Origin: Limnomonas spitsbergensis
Taxonomy: Eukaryota > Chlorophyta > Chlorophyceae > Chlamydomonadales
Assembly (NCBI GenBank): GCA_037349105.1
Contig: JAYJMM010000016.1
Coordinates: forward strand, 496,001 to 560,000
Direction of reading: 5' to 3'
Length of the DNA: 64,000 bases
Positions 34,712 to 44,995 of this stretch are shown here, piece after piece. The notes under the pieces are model-generated. The model worked only from the letters and a program-made list of their open reading frames with translations, was not told where the DNA came from and did no database searches. How positions within the stretch are numbered: the first letter of the stretch is position 1; each line of letters opens with the position of its first letter. A program made the translations under genes and the position numbers.

Positions 34712-36050
34712 TCAACCGGAGGTTGCAGGGCAAAGACGCCTGCGGGTCCTTGACAGGCCGTCGGCGTCAGCGGCGAGAAGTCCTTGCGACACCTTGAACG
34801 CCTCCTCGGCCGTAAGCAGGCCCGCCTCAGCCTCCCGCAGCTTCTTCCGGAACGCGTCAATCTGCTTCTTCTTCACTTCAGGGGACAATGTAGGCTTCAC
34901 AAACTTGTTCGTGGCTGTTCCCAGTGCCAGCTTGATGGCCGCCATCAACACCCTTTTCAAGGTGGACGCGGGTGCTCCGATGACCCGCTGCGAGCCCTCG
35001 TCGCCGATGAGCTGGACCACATCCGCAACCTTCTTCTCATTGGAAGGCAGGTGGTGGATAGTGGTGTTGGATGACGGGGTCAGAGGGGTTGCGCACGATC
35101 GGGGAGACAAGGGCGTAGAAGAGACGTGCTCGGGAGGTGGGGAGCTGGGAAGAGGCGGCGAGGAGCTGGGAGGAGGCGGTGGGGAGCTCTTGCTCGAGTC
35201 CAGAGTATGGAAGGCGAGGTGCAGTTTAGGGGCAACGGAGAACATGGCAATGATGTCCTTGACCTCCAGACCATAGAGATCCATGGCCATCTTTAGCCGC
35301 AGCATGCAGTTGCGGGACGTCAGGATCCTCTTCTCAAAGACAGCCTGGAACGATGGCTGCGGCTGCACCTCTGGCTTTGTGAAGAACTCCTGAAGATATC
35401 CCGAATCTGCCCCTTCATCGTGTAAAGGCCCTGCCGACCAGCAGCCTGAAGGCCAGCGTCAACAAATGGCGCCACCTACAAAGTGGCCCATGTGTTGGTT
35501 GAGAGGACAGGGTGCATATCAGGGGCGGGTCTATCAACGTTACACAATGTGGAAATGTGGTGCGGTGATACGGTGAGGTGGCGGATTGCGGTGCGGCCCG
35601 AGGACTAGTGCGGCACCACTTCAGTTTTGCGGTGCCAAGCAAAGTACAATCAGCATGTGTGGGCCAGGAGCAACCAATAATGTAAAGCATGGACAGTCAT
35701 TCCATGGGTTTCATGTACCTGCCGTTACAGCAGTATGTCAATTCAATGACTGCCTGAGGGGGTCTGGGACCACATTATTATCTGTCAGCCAATTTATCTC
35801 AAGTCCTAAGACACTTTGCCTACATTCGATCAATCATCTGAATCCGCTTTCTCGGTTCTTTAGCATTGATTCCGTACACTGTGGGTGATTCTGTTACTTT
35901 TGATCGACAAGGTAGCGAGATCCCCCCCAGTAGTGCAAGGTGCACCAACGCCGTGTTGAGACATGCATGCTTACCTTTGTTTTCCAATCCTCCAATAACT
36001 TCAAGCGTTGTTCGTAAGCCTGATATCTCTGTGCGTGCGCATCTGCATGC
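34712..36050 (-). CDS. Unrecognised coding-like exons, possibly element-derived, possible frameshift
   Basis: Three coding-like pieces on the minus strand. An exon ending at 35975 with donor AAAG/GTAAGC encodes HAQRYQAYEQRLKLLEDWK. An exon starting at 35475 (acceptor TTTGTAG) encodes VAPFVDAGLQAAGRQGLYTM. A long frame 35440-34712 encodes LQEFFTKPEVQPQPSFQAVF, KRILTSRNCMLRLKMAMDLY, a Pro/Ser-rich middle, and a charged helical tail (EVKKKQIDAFRKKLREAEAG), ending TGA. The second and third pieces overlap but lie in different frames, so either an indel or an unseen intron is involved. I do not recognise the family. The setting among transposons favours an element gene, but a host gene is possible. 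Confidence 0.4.
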
Positions 36051-37089
36051 ATCAATAATTAAGAGGCTATGTGGGGAGTCCATGCAAGGACGGGGGGTAG
36101 GAGGGGGTAAGCAGGGCAATCAGGGCAGGAATGGGGCAAGACGCATAGGAGGGTGAGCACTCGGCGATGCGGGGATGTGCATAATCACCCCAGCCGGAAG
36201 CTCAGATGTGGTCAGGCTCCGGCTGGAAATGCAGCTCTGTACGCATGGCATAAGGCTTGTTCGATTCACAATGCATGGCATTGCGTGCCGGCGAGGCAAC
36301 ATGCAGCATGCAGCATGCAACCCCAAGGGAGTGGCGCGAACATGGGTGAGGGGTTCAACAAGTGCAGCAGTGAACGTCATGCATGACAGCACCAGCAGTG
36401 CCAGAGCACCCCATGCATGAGCTCACACTTCAGCTGTGTGCACTCACTGCACCCCCAGGTTCATGCAGGGAGGTTCGTGTGCATCCCTCAGAGGGCACGG
36501 GGTTCAAAATGCGGGCAGGGTATCTTGCTCAGCTAGGGGGATGGCAGCAACAGGGAGGGGTTGGCGTGAAGCAAGGCACTAGAAGGGGGTGCAGGCGATG
36601 CGAGCGCATGAGTCTCAGGGGGGCTCATTATGTGCAGTCCCATGCGTTTTGGGTGACCACCAACTGCGGTTGCTGCCACAGTAGGTCAGGGCATCCGGCG
36701 GAGGGCACATACAGCCTCATGGATGGCCATGCGGTGCAAATGGCCGCGAAATGCACGACGCGGGGGGGGAGGCTCTAAGGCCGGGTGGTCAGTTTGCAGC
36801 CGACATGCACTTGCTCCAGGGCATGGCAGGGGAGGACTCCGAGTGTGGGCGAGAGGCCGGGGGATAGCAGCGAGGGAGGGCGAGAGGTCACACCGGCCCA
36901 CTGACACGCACATGTCGCACTAGGCTGATCAGCAGCCTCTCCGAAGCGGAATATTTGGGATACAGGTCGCTGCAAAACAGGTACAGACCCTAAACCCTTT
37001 ATGTTAGATATATAGGTCGCTAGGTACAAACCCTAAACCCTTAATGTTGGATATACAGGTCGCAAGAAAACAGGTACAACACACACCAC
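36051..37089. other. Repeat-rich intergenic sequence
   Basis: GC-rich with GCATGCAGCATGCA and GGGGAGG words. 36950-37089 holds tandem copies of a segment with ATATACAGGTCGC(T/A)(A/G)G and TACAAACCCTAAACCC. No gene recognised apart from the orphan exon that follows. Confidence 0.4.
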
Positions 37090-37183
37090 TTAGCTGTCGC
37101 CCTCTGTTCGGGTGGCCTTGCCCAACACGGCAATGTGCTCCTTGATGGCAATGATGACCCCACGCAGGCCTCTGCCATGTTCG
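37090..37183 (-). CDS. Orphan terminal coding exon, function unknown
   Basis: On the minus strand an acceptor ACACACAG at 37184 is followed by a short frame encoding EHGRGLRGVIIAIKEHIAVL, GKATRTEGDS and TAA (37092-37090). The composition is protein-like (mixed hydrophobic helix, charged end) and unlike the shuffled repeats around it. The upstream exons were not found. Flanking ACAACACACACCACTTA is repeated 120 bp upstream, as at other splice junctions here. Confidence 0.35.
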
Positions 37184-40100
37184 CTGTGTGTACATGCCCA
37201 GTGTTGATACAAAACAGGTACAACACACACCACTTAACACCCCTCTGCCTCCACAGCGCCACCATCACACAGAATCTCTCAGGAAGCATTAAATGAAGCA
37301 TGAGATAAGCTGGCGGTCAGACGGGCTAAGGAGGGCAGCCAGGGGGCGGGAGAGCCGTGAAGCTATAAACCGGGGAGCAGCCGGGGGTGCGGGAGTAGGG
37401 GAGATCAAGGTGTGCAGGGAGGGAGACGAAGCCTTGCAATAGGGAGCATGATATGCAGGGACCCATGCGCCTCTTTATGTGTGGGCATGACGGGGAGGGA
37501 GGGCGGCCTGTGCACGTGAGCCGGATGCATGCACCCATCCACGCTGCTTGGGATGGTCAAGGTTCGGACCTTCAGCACGCCGGGTAGGCTGCAGAATATG
37601 GCTTAGTAGCGAAATTAAATTAAATTATGAACGGAAACCAGGGGAGGGAGATCAGCTGCCAAAGGCCTAAGCAGACACATGGGGCGTCTGGCCAGAGGCC
37701 GGAGTGTAGATGTAGACCAAGTGATGCACACTGCGCACCTGGCTGGGCGGGACTGGGGGCCACAAGGTCGGTGCAAACCAGGGGCGGCACACAGTTTGAT
37801 GCCGCAAAAAAGTAGGGTGCATGGAGGGGCAGGGAGCAGGGACGAGAAGGGTGCAGGGAGAGGCGGGGGGGCACCCACGCTCACGCCATGACCCTCCCTA
37901 CCACCAGCCCCGCCCTGCACCATACACTTAGATGGCAGCCAAATGTGTGTGCCGCCCCTTGGTTGTACTGTGCAGGCGGGCCCTCAGGGGGCGCGGGGAT
38001 AGGGCAGGTTGGGAGGGCCTTCAGCAATTTTGTTAGCAAGGTTCAGCTACTTGTCAGCTACTTGTCGGCTACACTCCGGCTTCCAGATGTGACAAGGCGG
38101 GTTTAGCATAGGCAGTCCTCATGTGCGGTATCAGGCGTATACACAGGAGGGAAGCCAGGGGGGTAGGAGGGCTGAGGGCGGTCAGACACGGCCGGGCACG
38201 GAAAGAGGGGTGCTGGCTGCTGCACGCAGTCAGACACTCAAAGCCTGCCAAAGGTGGTCTGGCTATCATGCACCCCGCACGGTGTGCAGGGGGCGGGGCA
38301 AAGCTAGGGAGCTGCAAGGAAGCTGCCTTCGCTGGCTTGCACACGGCCAGGGCGCCAGGTCCCTGTCCCGGCCTTGATGGGTCACACTTGGTTGAGGATC
38401 TACCCCTTTCTCCATACCTGTCCCTCACGTGTGGCCCCAAGCATTGGCGGCTGCGGGGCGGCCTGCCCTATTTGCCTTATTATTGGAGAAAATAAAATAA
38501 AAATGCATGGGGCGCCACTTGCCTACACTTTTAGCTTAATATGTGTCCGCTACAACACAGTGCGCCACTGTGCCAAGTCCTCGTGGGTGAGTCAACATTG
38601 GTGCGGTGCAGCCTCCCGACCCCTCCCGACCCCACAATCTAGAGCCCACCTGCCCCTGTGTGAGTTCCGGTATAAGGCTGGAGAAAGACAGGAAGGGGGG
38701 GACACAGGGGAATGGATATTACCAGAGACACCGAGAAACTACTGAGAAAACCCACCTCCCTCCCCCTCACCTGCAGGATGGTCGAGAGAATGGATGGAGC
38801 TGTAGGTGATGTTGCGGTGGTAGATAGTGTGGTAGATGGCGATGTAGATGGGTGGAGGGTGCGGTAGATGGAGAGGTAGATGTTGTTGAAGTGGATGGTG
38901 TTGCAGTAGAAGTGGTTGAGGGCGCATCGGGCAGCGAGTGGTACATAAAGGCAAGGGAGAGGCATGATTGTATCAAATTCAAAACATGGAAGACGCACTT
39001 GAAGGCAGACATAAGGAAGACATCATATTGTGGGGTGAAGATCTATTGAACAACTGAGGGACATCCCACGCCCAAAAGAGCAGAGGGCACAAGGGTCAGC
39101 ATTCCGCAATGCGACGCGGAAAGCGGGGCTGCAGCACGAGTGTGGGAGGGAGGGGGGCAGCATCGAGGGTGGCAGGAGCTCGCAGTGACGCAGCCAGGGG
39201 GGCATGTGGGAGAGGCAGGAGGGCAGTAACGAGGGTGGCAGCACCAGGGTGGTCAGCATCTACCCCTCCTCGCTCCACACCTGTCCCTCCCGCCAAACCC
39301 ACCTGCCCCCGAGGCCCCTCCCGCCGCCGCCGCCACATACGTGCGGGGCGCTGCTCATGCTCGAGGGAAATGCGCATGCATGAAGGGCGTTGTGCATGCA
39401 GGCGGGGCGCTGCGCTTGGGCGATGTGCATACAGTATGGGCAAGGCACAACACATGCCAGACATGCAAGCTGAAAAACGAGTCCCACTGCGCTGACTCTA
39501 CCTGACACTGAGGGCTCTACCGCTGTATCCCTCTGTTGCTGCCTCCTCTACTCTTGTCGCAGCTGCTGACCGTTTGCTTAGGGGCGGCAAAATTTTGAGG
39601 TGCCGGATAGCTCTCGCTCATGCACACATGTTGGTAGGCTTCCGCTGCTGCAGCTTAGTGACCTTGTTTAAGCTGCTTAGAAGTCCTGGGGAGCTTATCA
39701 TAAAACTTCCGACGTACTGGGAGTCACCCAGTAGTCAGACCGGTCGCCACAGTGAGCTCTCAAGCGCCCCGTGCGCTCCACAACCTGTCTTCGTCAATGA
39801 GGGCTAGATTTACCAGTAAGTTGAAGCCTAACTAAAATAATACATGTTTCGATCACATTCAAAGCCTGCGAGGCGTGAGAAAGTCACTGCTGAAAGTTGT
39901 TATAAGTCGGTTGCCTACAGTACATGGGTCCCAGCTGGGTCACAGACCGGCGTCAGGCGCCTGTGTCAATCGCCGTCGATATTCACTACATGTAGCTCAT
40001 TAACATGAGTAACTTAAAGTCTTTCCAGTTGATAGATGTTAATTCAAATTGTCAGTGGTCACGCCTGTTTGCCGTCTGAAACCAGGTGCGTTCAAGCCTC

Positions 40101-40396
40101 GGGTCTTCCAGTGGTCTGAAATGGAGGTCGAATCAAGCGCCCAAATCAAGCGCTCAAATGTTACCGACGTCGGCCCCTCAAGGCGTGGCAACCTGTGAGA
40201 CCCTGCCTTCGAAATCTGACCTTCTCAACCCTGCTCTCCGCTCCATATCCATTGTTAGCCATTATTCGCACGACTGCAAAAACAACCACACGTATGGTAC
40301 CAGGCGTTGGCACAAGAAAGAGTAATCTCAGCCGTAACACCCTCTTACGCACCATCAATGTTCTGTAATTCAGGTATATGTAGTATTTGAACATAC
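37184..40396. other. Intergenic GC-rich sequence with low-complexity patches
   Basis: No supported gene. 38040-38100 has a CAGCTACTTGTCAGCTACTT block of the CAGCTAC type. 38800-38910 is a degenerate GGTAGATG-type microsatellite, and its minus strand ends with CTGCAG/GTGAGG, which looks like a donor site but has no convincing reading frame. 39100-39480 has GC-rich frames on both strands without domains. Confidence 0.45.
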
Positions 40397-40399
40397 TAA

Positions 40400-41592
40400 C
40401 AGCACGATTCTGATGCGTGGAGGAACTTTTTCCTCCACCCTTTCGAAAGTTCCTCCACCCGATCTCGTGGAACAGGTGTGGAGGAACGGGTGGAGGAACT
40501 TTCGAAAGGGTGGAGGAATGCATTCTTTTCCGCGGAGGGGGGGGGGGTCCGCGGAACTATTGAACTATTGAGCTCATTGCCAGCGTGGCCGAGATAATTT
40601 CTGCGTCCTTTCCTTTTCCATATGACGTTAATCGCAAGTTCTTTCATCAACTTTTGATGTCTCTCCGGCGATTTGGCGTGGATGAAGGCAGCAAACGAGG
40701 GCTCTTTCGATGATGGAGCGAGCGATCTACAGTCACACAAAACAACGAGCGATCTACAGCCACAAAAATAATGTGATACTTCCATAGTTGGTCTGCTAGG
40801 GAGAATAACAGAACGATATGCAGAATGACAGCACGTTTCTGATTGGACCCCGGAAACTTTCCGGGGTGTTTTGAGCTGAAACACTGGACCCCGGAAAATC
40901 TCCGGAGCCTTTAGACCACCAAGAGTCGTACAGTACGTCTCTTGTTTTTCCGGGGACCCCCCCCCCCCCCCCCCCCCGGAAATTCCAAAGACCCCGGAGA
41001 GTTTTCAGGCCTTCGAATAGCTTTTGTTTATAAATATGAATCGCCGCATTTTTCTTCCCATGAACTTATCGGGCGGTAGTGATGGGGGCGGCCCTGCAGA
41101 AAGGCCGCGGGCCGCCTCGGCCTTGGTCACTCCGCGAGCGTGTCATCCCTATCATCATCATTATCATCAGCAGTAGCAGAAGCAGAAGCAGCAGCGCAGA
41201 TAACATATAGGCACACATTCGGCAATATCGCAGTAAACCCTGAACCACGCAAGATTACGCGGCCTCACGTTCCTGTGTGTGGCTCCGGGGTTTGCAGAAA
41301 CACCCTCCCCGGAAATCTCCCGAAGACCAGAAGACCGTCGTACACGTTTGTTCCGGGGTCCTCAATCGGAAACGTGCTGTGATATACAATGCAAGAAAGA
41401 ATGCAAGAAAGAAATGAAACAGGCGGCAGGAAAGAGCGCTGTGAAGATCTCCCGTACATAACTCCAACCTTCGCCATTCTTCCTCCATCTCACGCCTCGT
41501 GGAACAGGGGTGGAGGAACGGGTGGAGGAACTTTCGAAAACTTTCGTATTTTTCCTCCACACTTGTTTCCTCCACCAATCAGAATCGGGCTG
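40400..41592. mobile_element. Outer CAGC-ended TIR element with TAA target duplication
   Basis: Left end CAGCACGATTCTGATGCGTG, inverted right end CAGCCCGATTCTGATTGGTG, both continuing into GAGGAA. TAA lies directly outside each end (40397-40399 and 41593-41595). The sub-terminal regions carry repeated GTGGAGGAAC/GGGTGGAGGAACTTTC palindromes. The 3-bp target duplication of TNA type fits PIF/Harbinger-like elements, which is inference. No transposase seen. Confidence 0.8.
40829..41379. mobile_element. Inner CAGC-ended TIR element with TGA target duplication
   Basis: Nested in the outer element. Left end CAGCACGTTTCTGATTGGAC, inverted right end CAGCACGTTTCCGATTGAGG, both leading into ACCCCGGAA. 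TGA lies at 40826-40828 and 41380-41382. Contains CCGGGGT/ACCCCGG repeats and a 22-bp C-run near 40960. 551 bp, non-coding, so non-autonomous. Confidence 0.8.
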
Positions 41593-41595
41593 TAA

Positions 41596-43129
41596 AGCTT
41601 GTGCAACATCCATATGTGCGTACACACATATGTGCGTACACACATTTCAATGACACCCTACATGATCTACCAAGGCACACGTTCGGATAGCTTTGAGGAT
41701 TTGGTACAACGAGGCTGCGTTGTCATCAACAGCTATTTGGTGCGTTCTTTATCACTTAAGCTTAAGTGCGGCTAGTCTGTGAGCACACTTTGCCATCCTC
41801 AAATCCACGCCTTAAAACGGAGTTCCTTCCTTTCCTTTCCACTAGGGCTCGAAAGATCCCTGGCAGCTCGGCTCAGTTCATGGCATTCGTGGGACCCCCT
41901 CCAGTCATGCCTGGTAAACTCGTCGATCGGCAATGGCGCTCGGGATGTGGAGGCTTACGCCTGTCAGCTGAACAGCCTTTCCTGCCTTCATTCTTGGATG
42001 GAGGTGGGCTGATTTCGATGCATACAGCTGCCATCGGTGTAAGCAACCTCCTTCACATTCTGCTGTTTTCTTTCTGGAACCAGTTGATGCAATTGCATGC
42101 GTCCATTGTCGGCGTCTGTAGCCTCTGTTGCACCAGCAGGAATGTCAGTCCCCTTGGAGGGAGATGTTGGAAGATAGAAGCATGATCCTAGGATCCTGGC
42201 TATCCTAGTCTTCTTTCTTTCTGGTCCCAGCCCCCCCCCCTTTCTCCAAGGTAGTCGAGGCCGAGCCAATGTTGTGGCCAGCAGTTGAAGAAGCACGATC
42301 CTATGCTCCTGGCTATCAGGCATGGGGTGGGCATGCATGGTGTGTTCACTTTGGTCCTTCTCCTTTTCTCCTACTCCTTTTCTCCTACTCCTTTCCTCTT
42401 GTTATAATGGTAGCAGCGCGGACGCAGCCTTAGCCCATGCCGCACTGCTTCTTTAACCCTGACGCCCCCGCGGGTCGTAGTTTTCTTTCTTTCTTTCTAG
42501 TCCTAGTCCTCCACCTTATTCAAGGGAACTTGAGGCCGAGTCCATGATGTGGTCAGCGGGGAGAAAGCCTAGGCTTGCGGGTGTTCATTTGCATGTGCAA
42601 TGGTTGCATGTGCGGAGCATTATTAAGGGTTATGGCGGGTCATTTAGAACAGGGGGGGATGCAGGCCGGCAGCTAAACAGTCAGCCACTCGAAATAACTT
42701 AAAAATATCTGACCGTAGCAGTGAGCTCCAGGCAAACCCTCGCAGTACGGCTCTTTCTGGCTTTACCCGAAACCTGTGTACGGTATTTCAAATCCCTAAT
42801 TCCTCAAGGCTCCAAGCCAAGCCGCATCGTCGTTCTTTTCTTTTTTTCTAAGTAAAATGATTGATTGATACAAATTGGCTGATACTACGGTACAGTGCGT
42901 GCACAGCGTTCTAACCACATATTGACCGATTGACGTATATATGTGTTATACGTTATCCGCCACGTCAAGGCGCGGGGTTTGGCAGGACGCACAGTTCAGG
43001 GAGAGCCGCATGGATTAAAATATCTGAAAAGTGCCCTGAGACACACCTTCACAAGCGCCAAAAGCTGAGCCGATCTAACATCGATAGCGTATACCGGTAC
43101 ATTGCGTATATCGTACAAGGATGACAACG
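41596..43129. other. Intergenic sequence with fragments of dispersed repeats
   Basis: 42245-42310 and 42525-42632 share GAGGCCGAG and related words; 42525-42632 is the inverted copy of 28560-28690. 42868-42898 (AAATTGGCTGATACTACGGT + A) matches the right end of the 3.5-kb TIR element, suggesting a truncated relative. No supported gene. Confidence 0.45.
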
Positions 43130-44020
43130 GTTGCACTCGATTACTGATGGGGCCCTCAGCAACAGATTTGTTAACCACCCGGCAGTGACTGCCGGGCAAT
43201 CATTCTGGTCGAGAAGAAAGCAGTCCTACGATGGCGGCATGGATGCCTATGGAAAAACAAGTGAAGGATGCTTTCAGATGGGGCAAAAGTACCACCGACA
43301 AATGCCCGTTGTGTGGAGAGTATGACATTGCACTATTGCAAGCCATAATAAACCATATCACAGGCGCATGCAGACACCCCGAAATGCAAAGGATGTACAT
43401 ATAGCGCCGCCATGGCACAAGAAGGATTATGCTGAGGGCTGTATCGGAAGGCAGCATGGGGACATAGTTATGGCAGACCTGGGAAGTGTGACAGTCTGAG
43501 AGAGCATGAGCACCAGCCATTTCGATGAGTAAAGTCCCTTGTACTTAAACCCCCCACGCTGAGGCACCAACACTTGGAACCGTCCCGATGAAAACAAAAA
43601 TGCAGCCTGACATGTTGTTGATGCAAACGACAGAGCAACATAAGGACGTTGTAGCCCAAATTGGGGAATTCAAGTATTGCAGAGACACCGAGCATGGGGA
43701 CCAATTAAAAGCTTGCTTAAACCAGCACACCGACCTCGTTGAGCTACTGATCCTGGACGGGCATCAACGAAAGAACATTAAAATCAGTCTTGATCGGCAC
43801 ATCATGCACTATTTATAATAAACACACAATTGAAGCCTTGATGTCTCTAGGGCTCTCCGCGTTCCATGCTAGAAAGTACGCCCAGAAATGCATGTCCATT
43901 CGATAAAGTCTTGCATAGCATGGTGCAAACCAGATGCATACTCGAATATTTCTCGGCCACAAAGCCTGTCACTGGGCCAACAAAGCACACCCATAAGAAA
44001 AACCACCGTGAGGGAGTTGC
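43130..44020 (+). pseudogene. Decayed non-LTR retrotransposon tail (after reverse transcriptase)
   Basis: Around 43230-43440 the plus frame gives VKDAFRWGKSTTDKCPLCGE, then HITGACRHPEMQRMY, a stop, RRHGTRRIMLRAVSEGSMG. This is the Cys/His zinc-binding tail (CPLC...H...C.HP) found after the reverse transcriptase of algal LINE-like elements. A second piece at 43588-43818 gives QPDMLLMQTTE, EFKYCRDTEHGDQLKACLNQ and HTDLVELL; remnants continue to about 44020 (HTIEALMSLGLSAFHARKYA). Several stops and frame changes show that it is dead. The polymerase domain itself is missing. Confidence 0.65.
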
Positions 44021-44530
44021 TTCTTTCTTTTTGCCTCATGGTAACGGAGCGGATGTGGCTACACCCACAAGTTGCGCTGTTTCCTTTGCCTCCTCGCCCT
44101 AATAGGGCGTAGCTTTTTTTCTTTGTTAGCAGTTACTGAAATTTAATCATCAGCCGACCGTGCACAATTGTAATAACACTAAATAACACCTTACTCAAGT
44201 TACGCATCACACATAATTTCCACGCTTCACTCAAACTAACACTCTGTGTACCTTCTCAATTTTCCTCAATTTCAACCATTTTGGTTTCCCCGCGACATGT
44301 TTTGTGACTGGGGCTTACCTTCTGCGCTGTACGGGGTTCATTCCCATGCCACTGCTTGGTGGTTGTTATGTGTGTTGGTTGCTTGCCCAAGGGGGGTCTA
44401 TGTTTTTCGCTCAATGTCCTGGCTAGCGCCTTTATTGCATTCTCCGATTAACGGCACATGCCCCTTGCATCCGTCAAACGTGATATGCTCTGACGGACTG
44501 TAAAAAATCACATTGGAAGTTCGGAACAAG
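44021..44530. other. Intergenic sequence, no gene recognised
   Basis: AT-rich 44110-44270 then mixed sequence. The block at 44480-44512 resembles 34221-34255. No coding exon supported. Confidence 0.4.
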
Positions 44531-44539
44531 TGACTTGAC

Positions 44540-44995
44540 ATTGTCGGAGGCATTTTTGCATTCATGTCAGTACCTTTCTCATGCCTGTATCAAATCCCAC
44601 CCTCAAAGGCTTGCCTTGTGTGATGATGTCCCATCATCAAAAGCCTATCTGCCTCATACCTAACATCAATGGCTTGCCTCAAATCCCACCGCCATCGGCG
44701 ACCTCATGTCATCGGTGACCTCATGTCGCATCATTAAAGGCATGCCTCGTATATTTATATCCCACCGTGAGATGCCTATCTTATGTTCCACACCCAAAGG
44801 CTTGCCACGTGTGATCACGTCCCTTTATTAAAGTCCTGCCTCACATCAATACTCACGTCCCACTCTCAAAGGCTTGCCTCGCCTGCCGATCACGTCCCAT
44901 AATCAAAGCCCAGCCTCATATCCCAACATAAAAAAGGCATGCATCACATCCCACCGTCACATGCATGCAATACGTCCCACCGTCACACGCCTGCC
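44540..44995 (-). repeat. Degenerate array beyond the last BSD-protein exon
   Basis: About ten decayed copies of TCCCA(C/T)...CAAAGGC(T/A)TGCCTC with period about 40-55 bp. On the minus strand copies resemble GATGACGGGGCGTGAGGCAG, the end of the BSD protein exon at 44996-45010. It is therefore either a donor-type array of a hidden splice site GC/GTGAGG or a 3' flank array next to the stop codon. Confidence 0.7.

Noticed and set aside
38639..39012. Minus-strand frames of up to 119 codons with a strong CTGCAG/GTGAGG donor
   Set aside because: All three frames are open over a degenerate GGTAGATG repeat and none resembles a protein family; noted only as low complexity.
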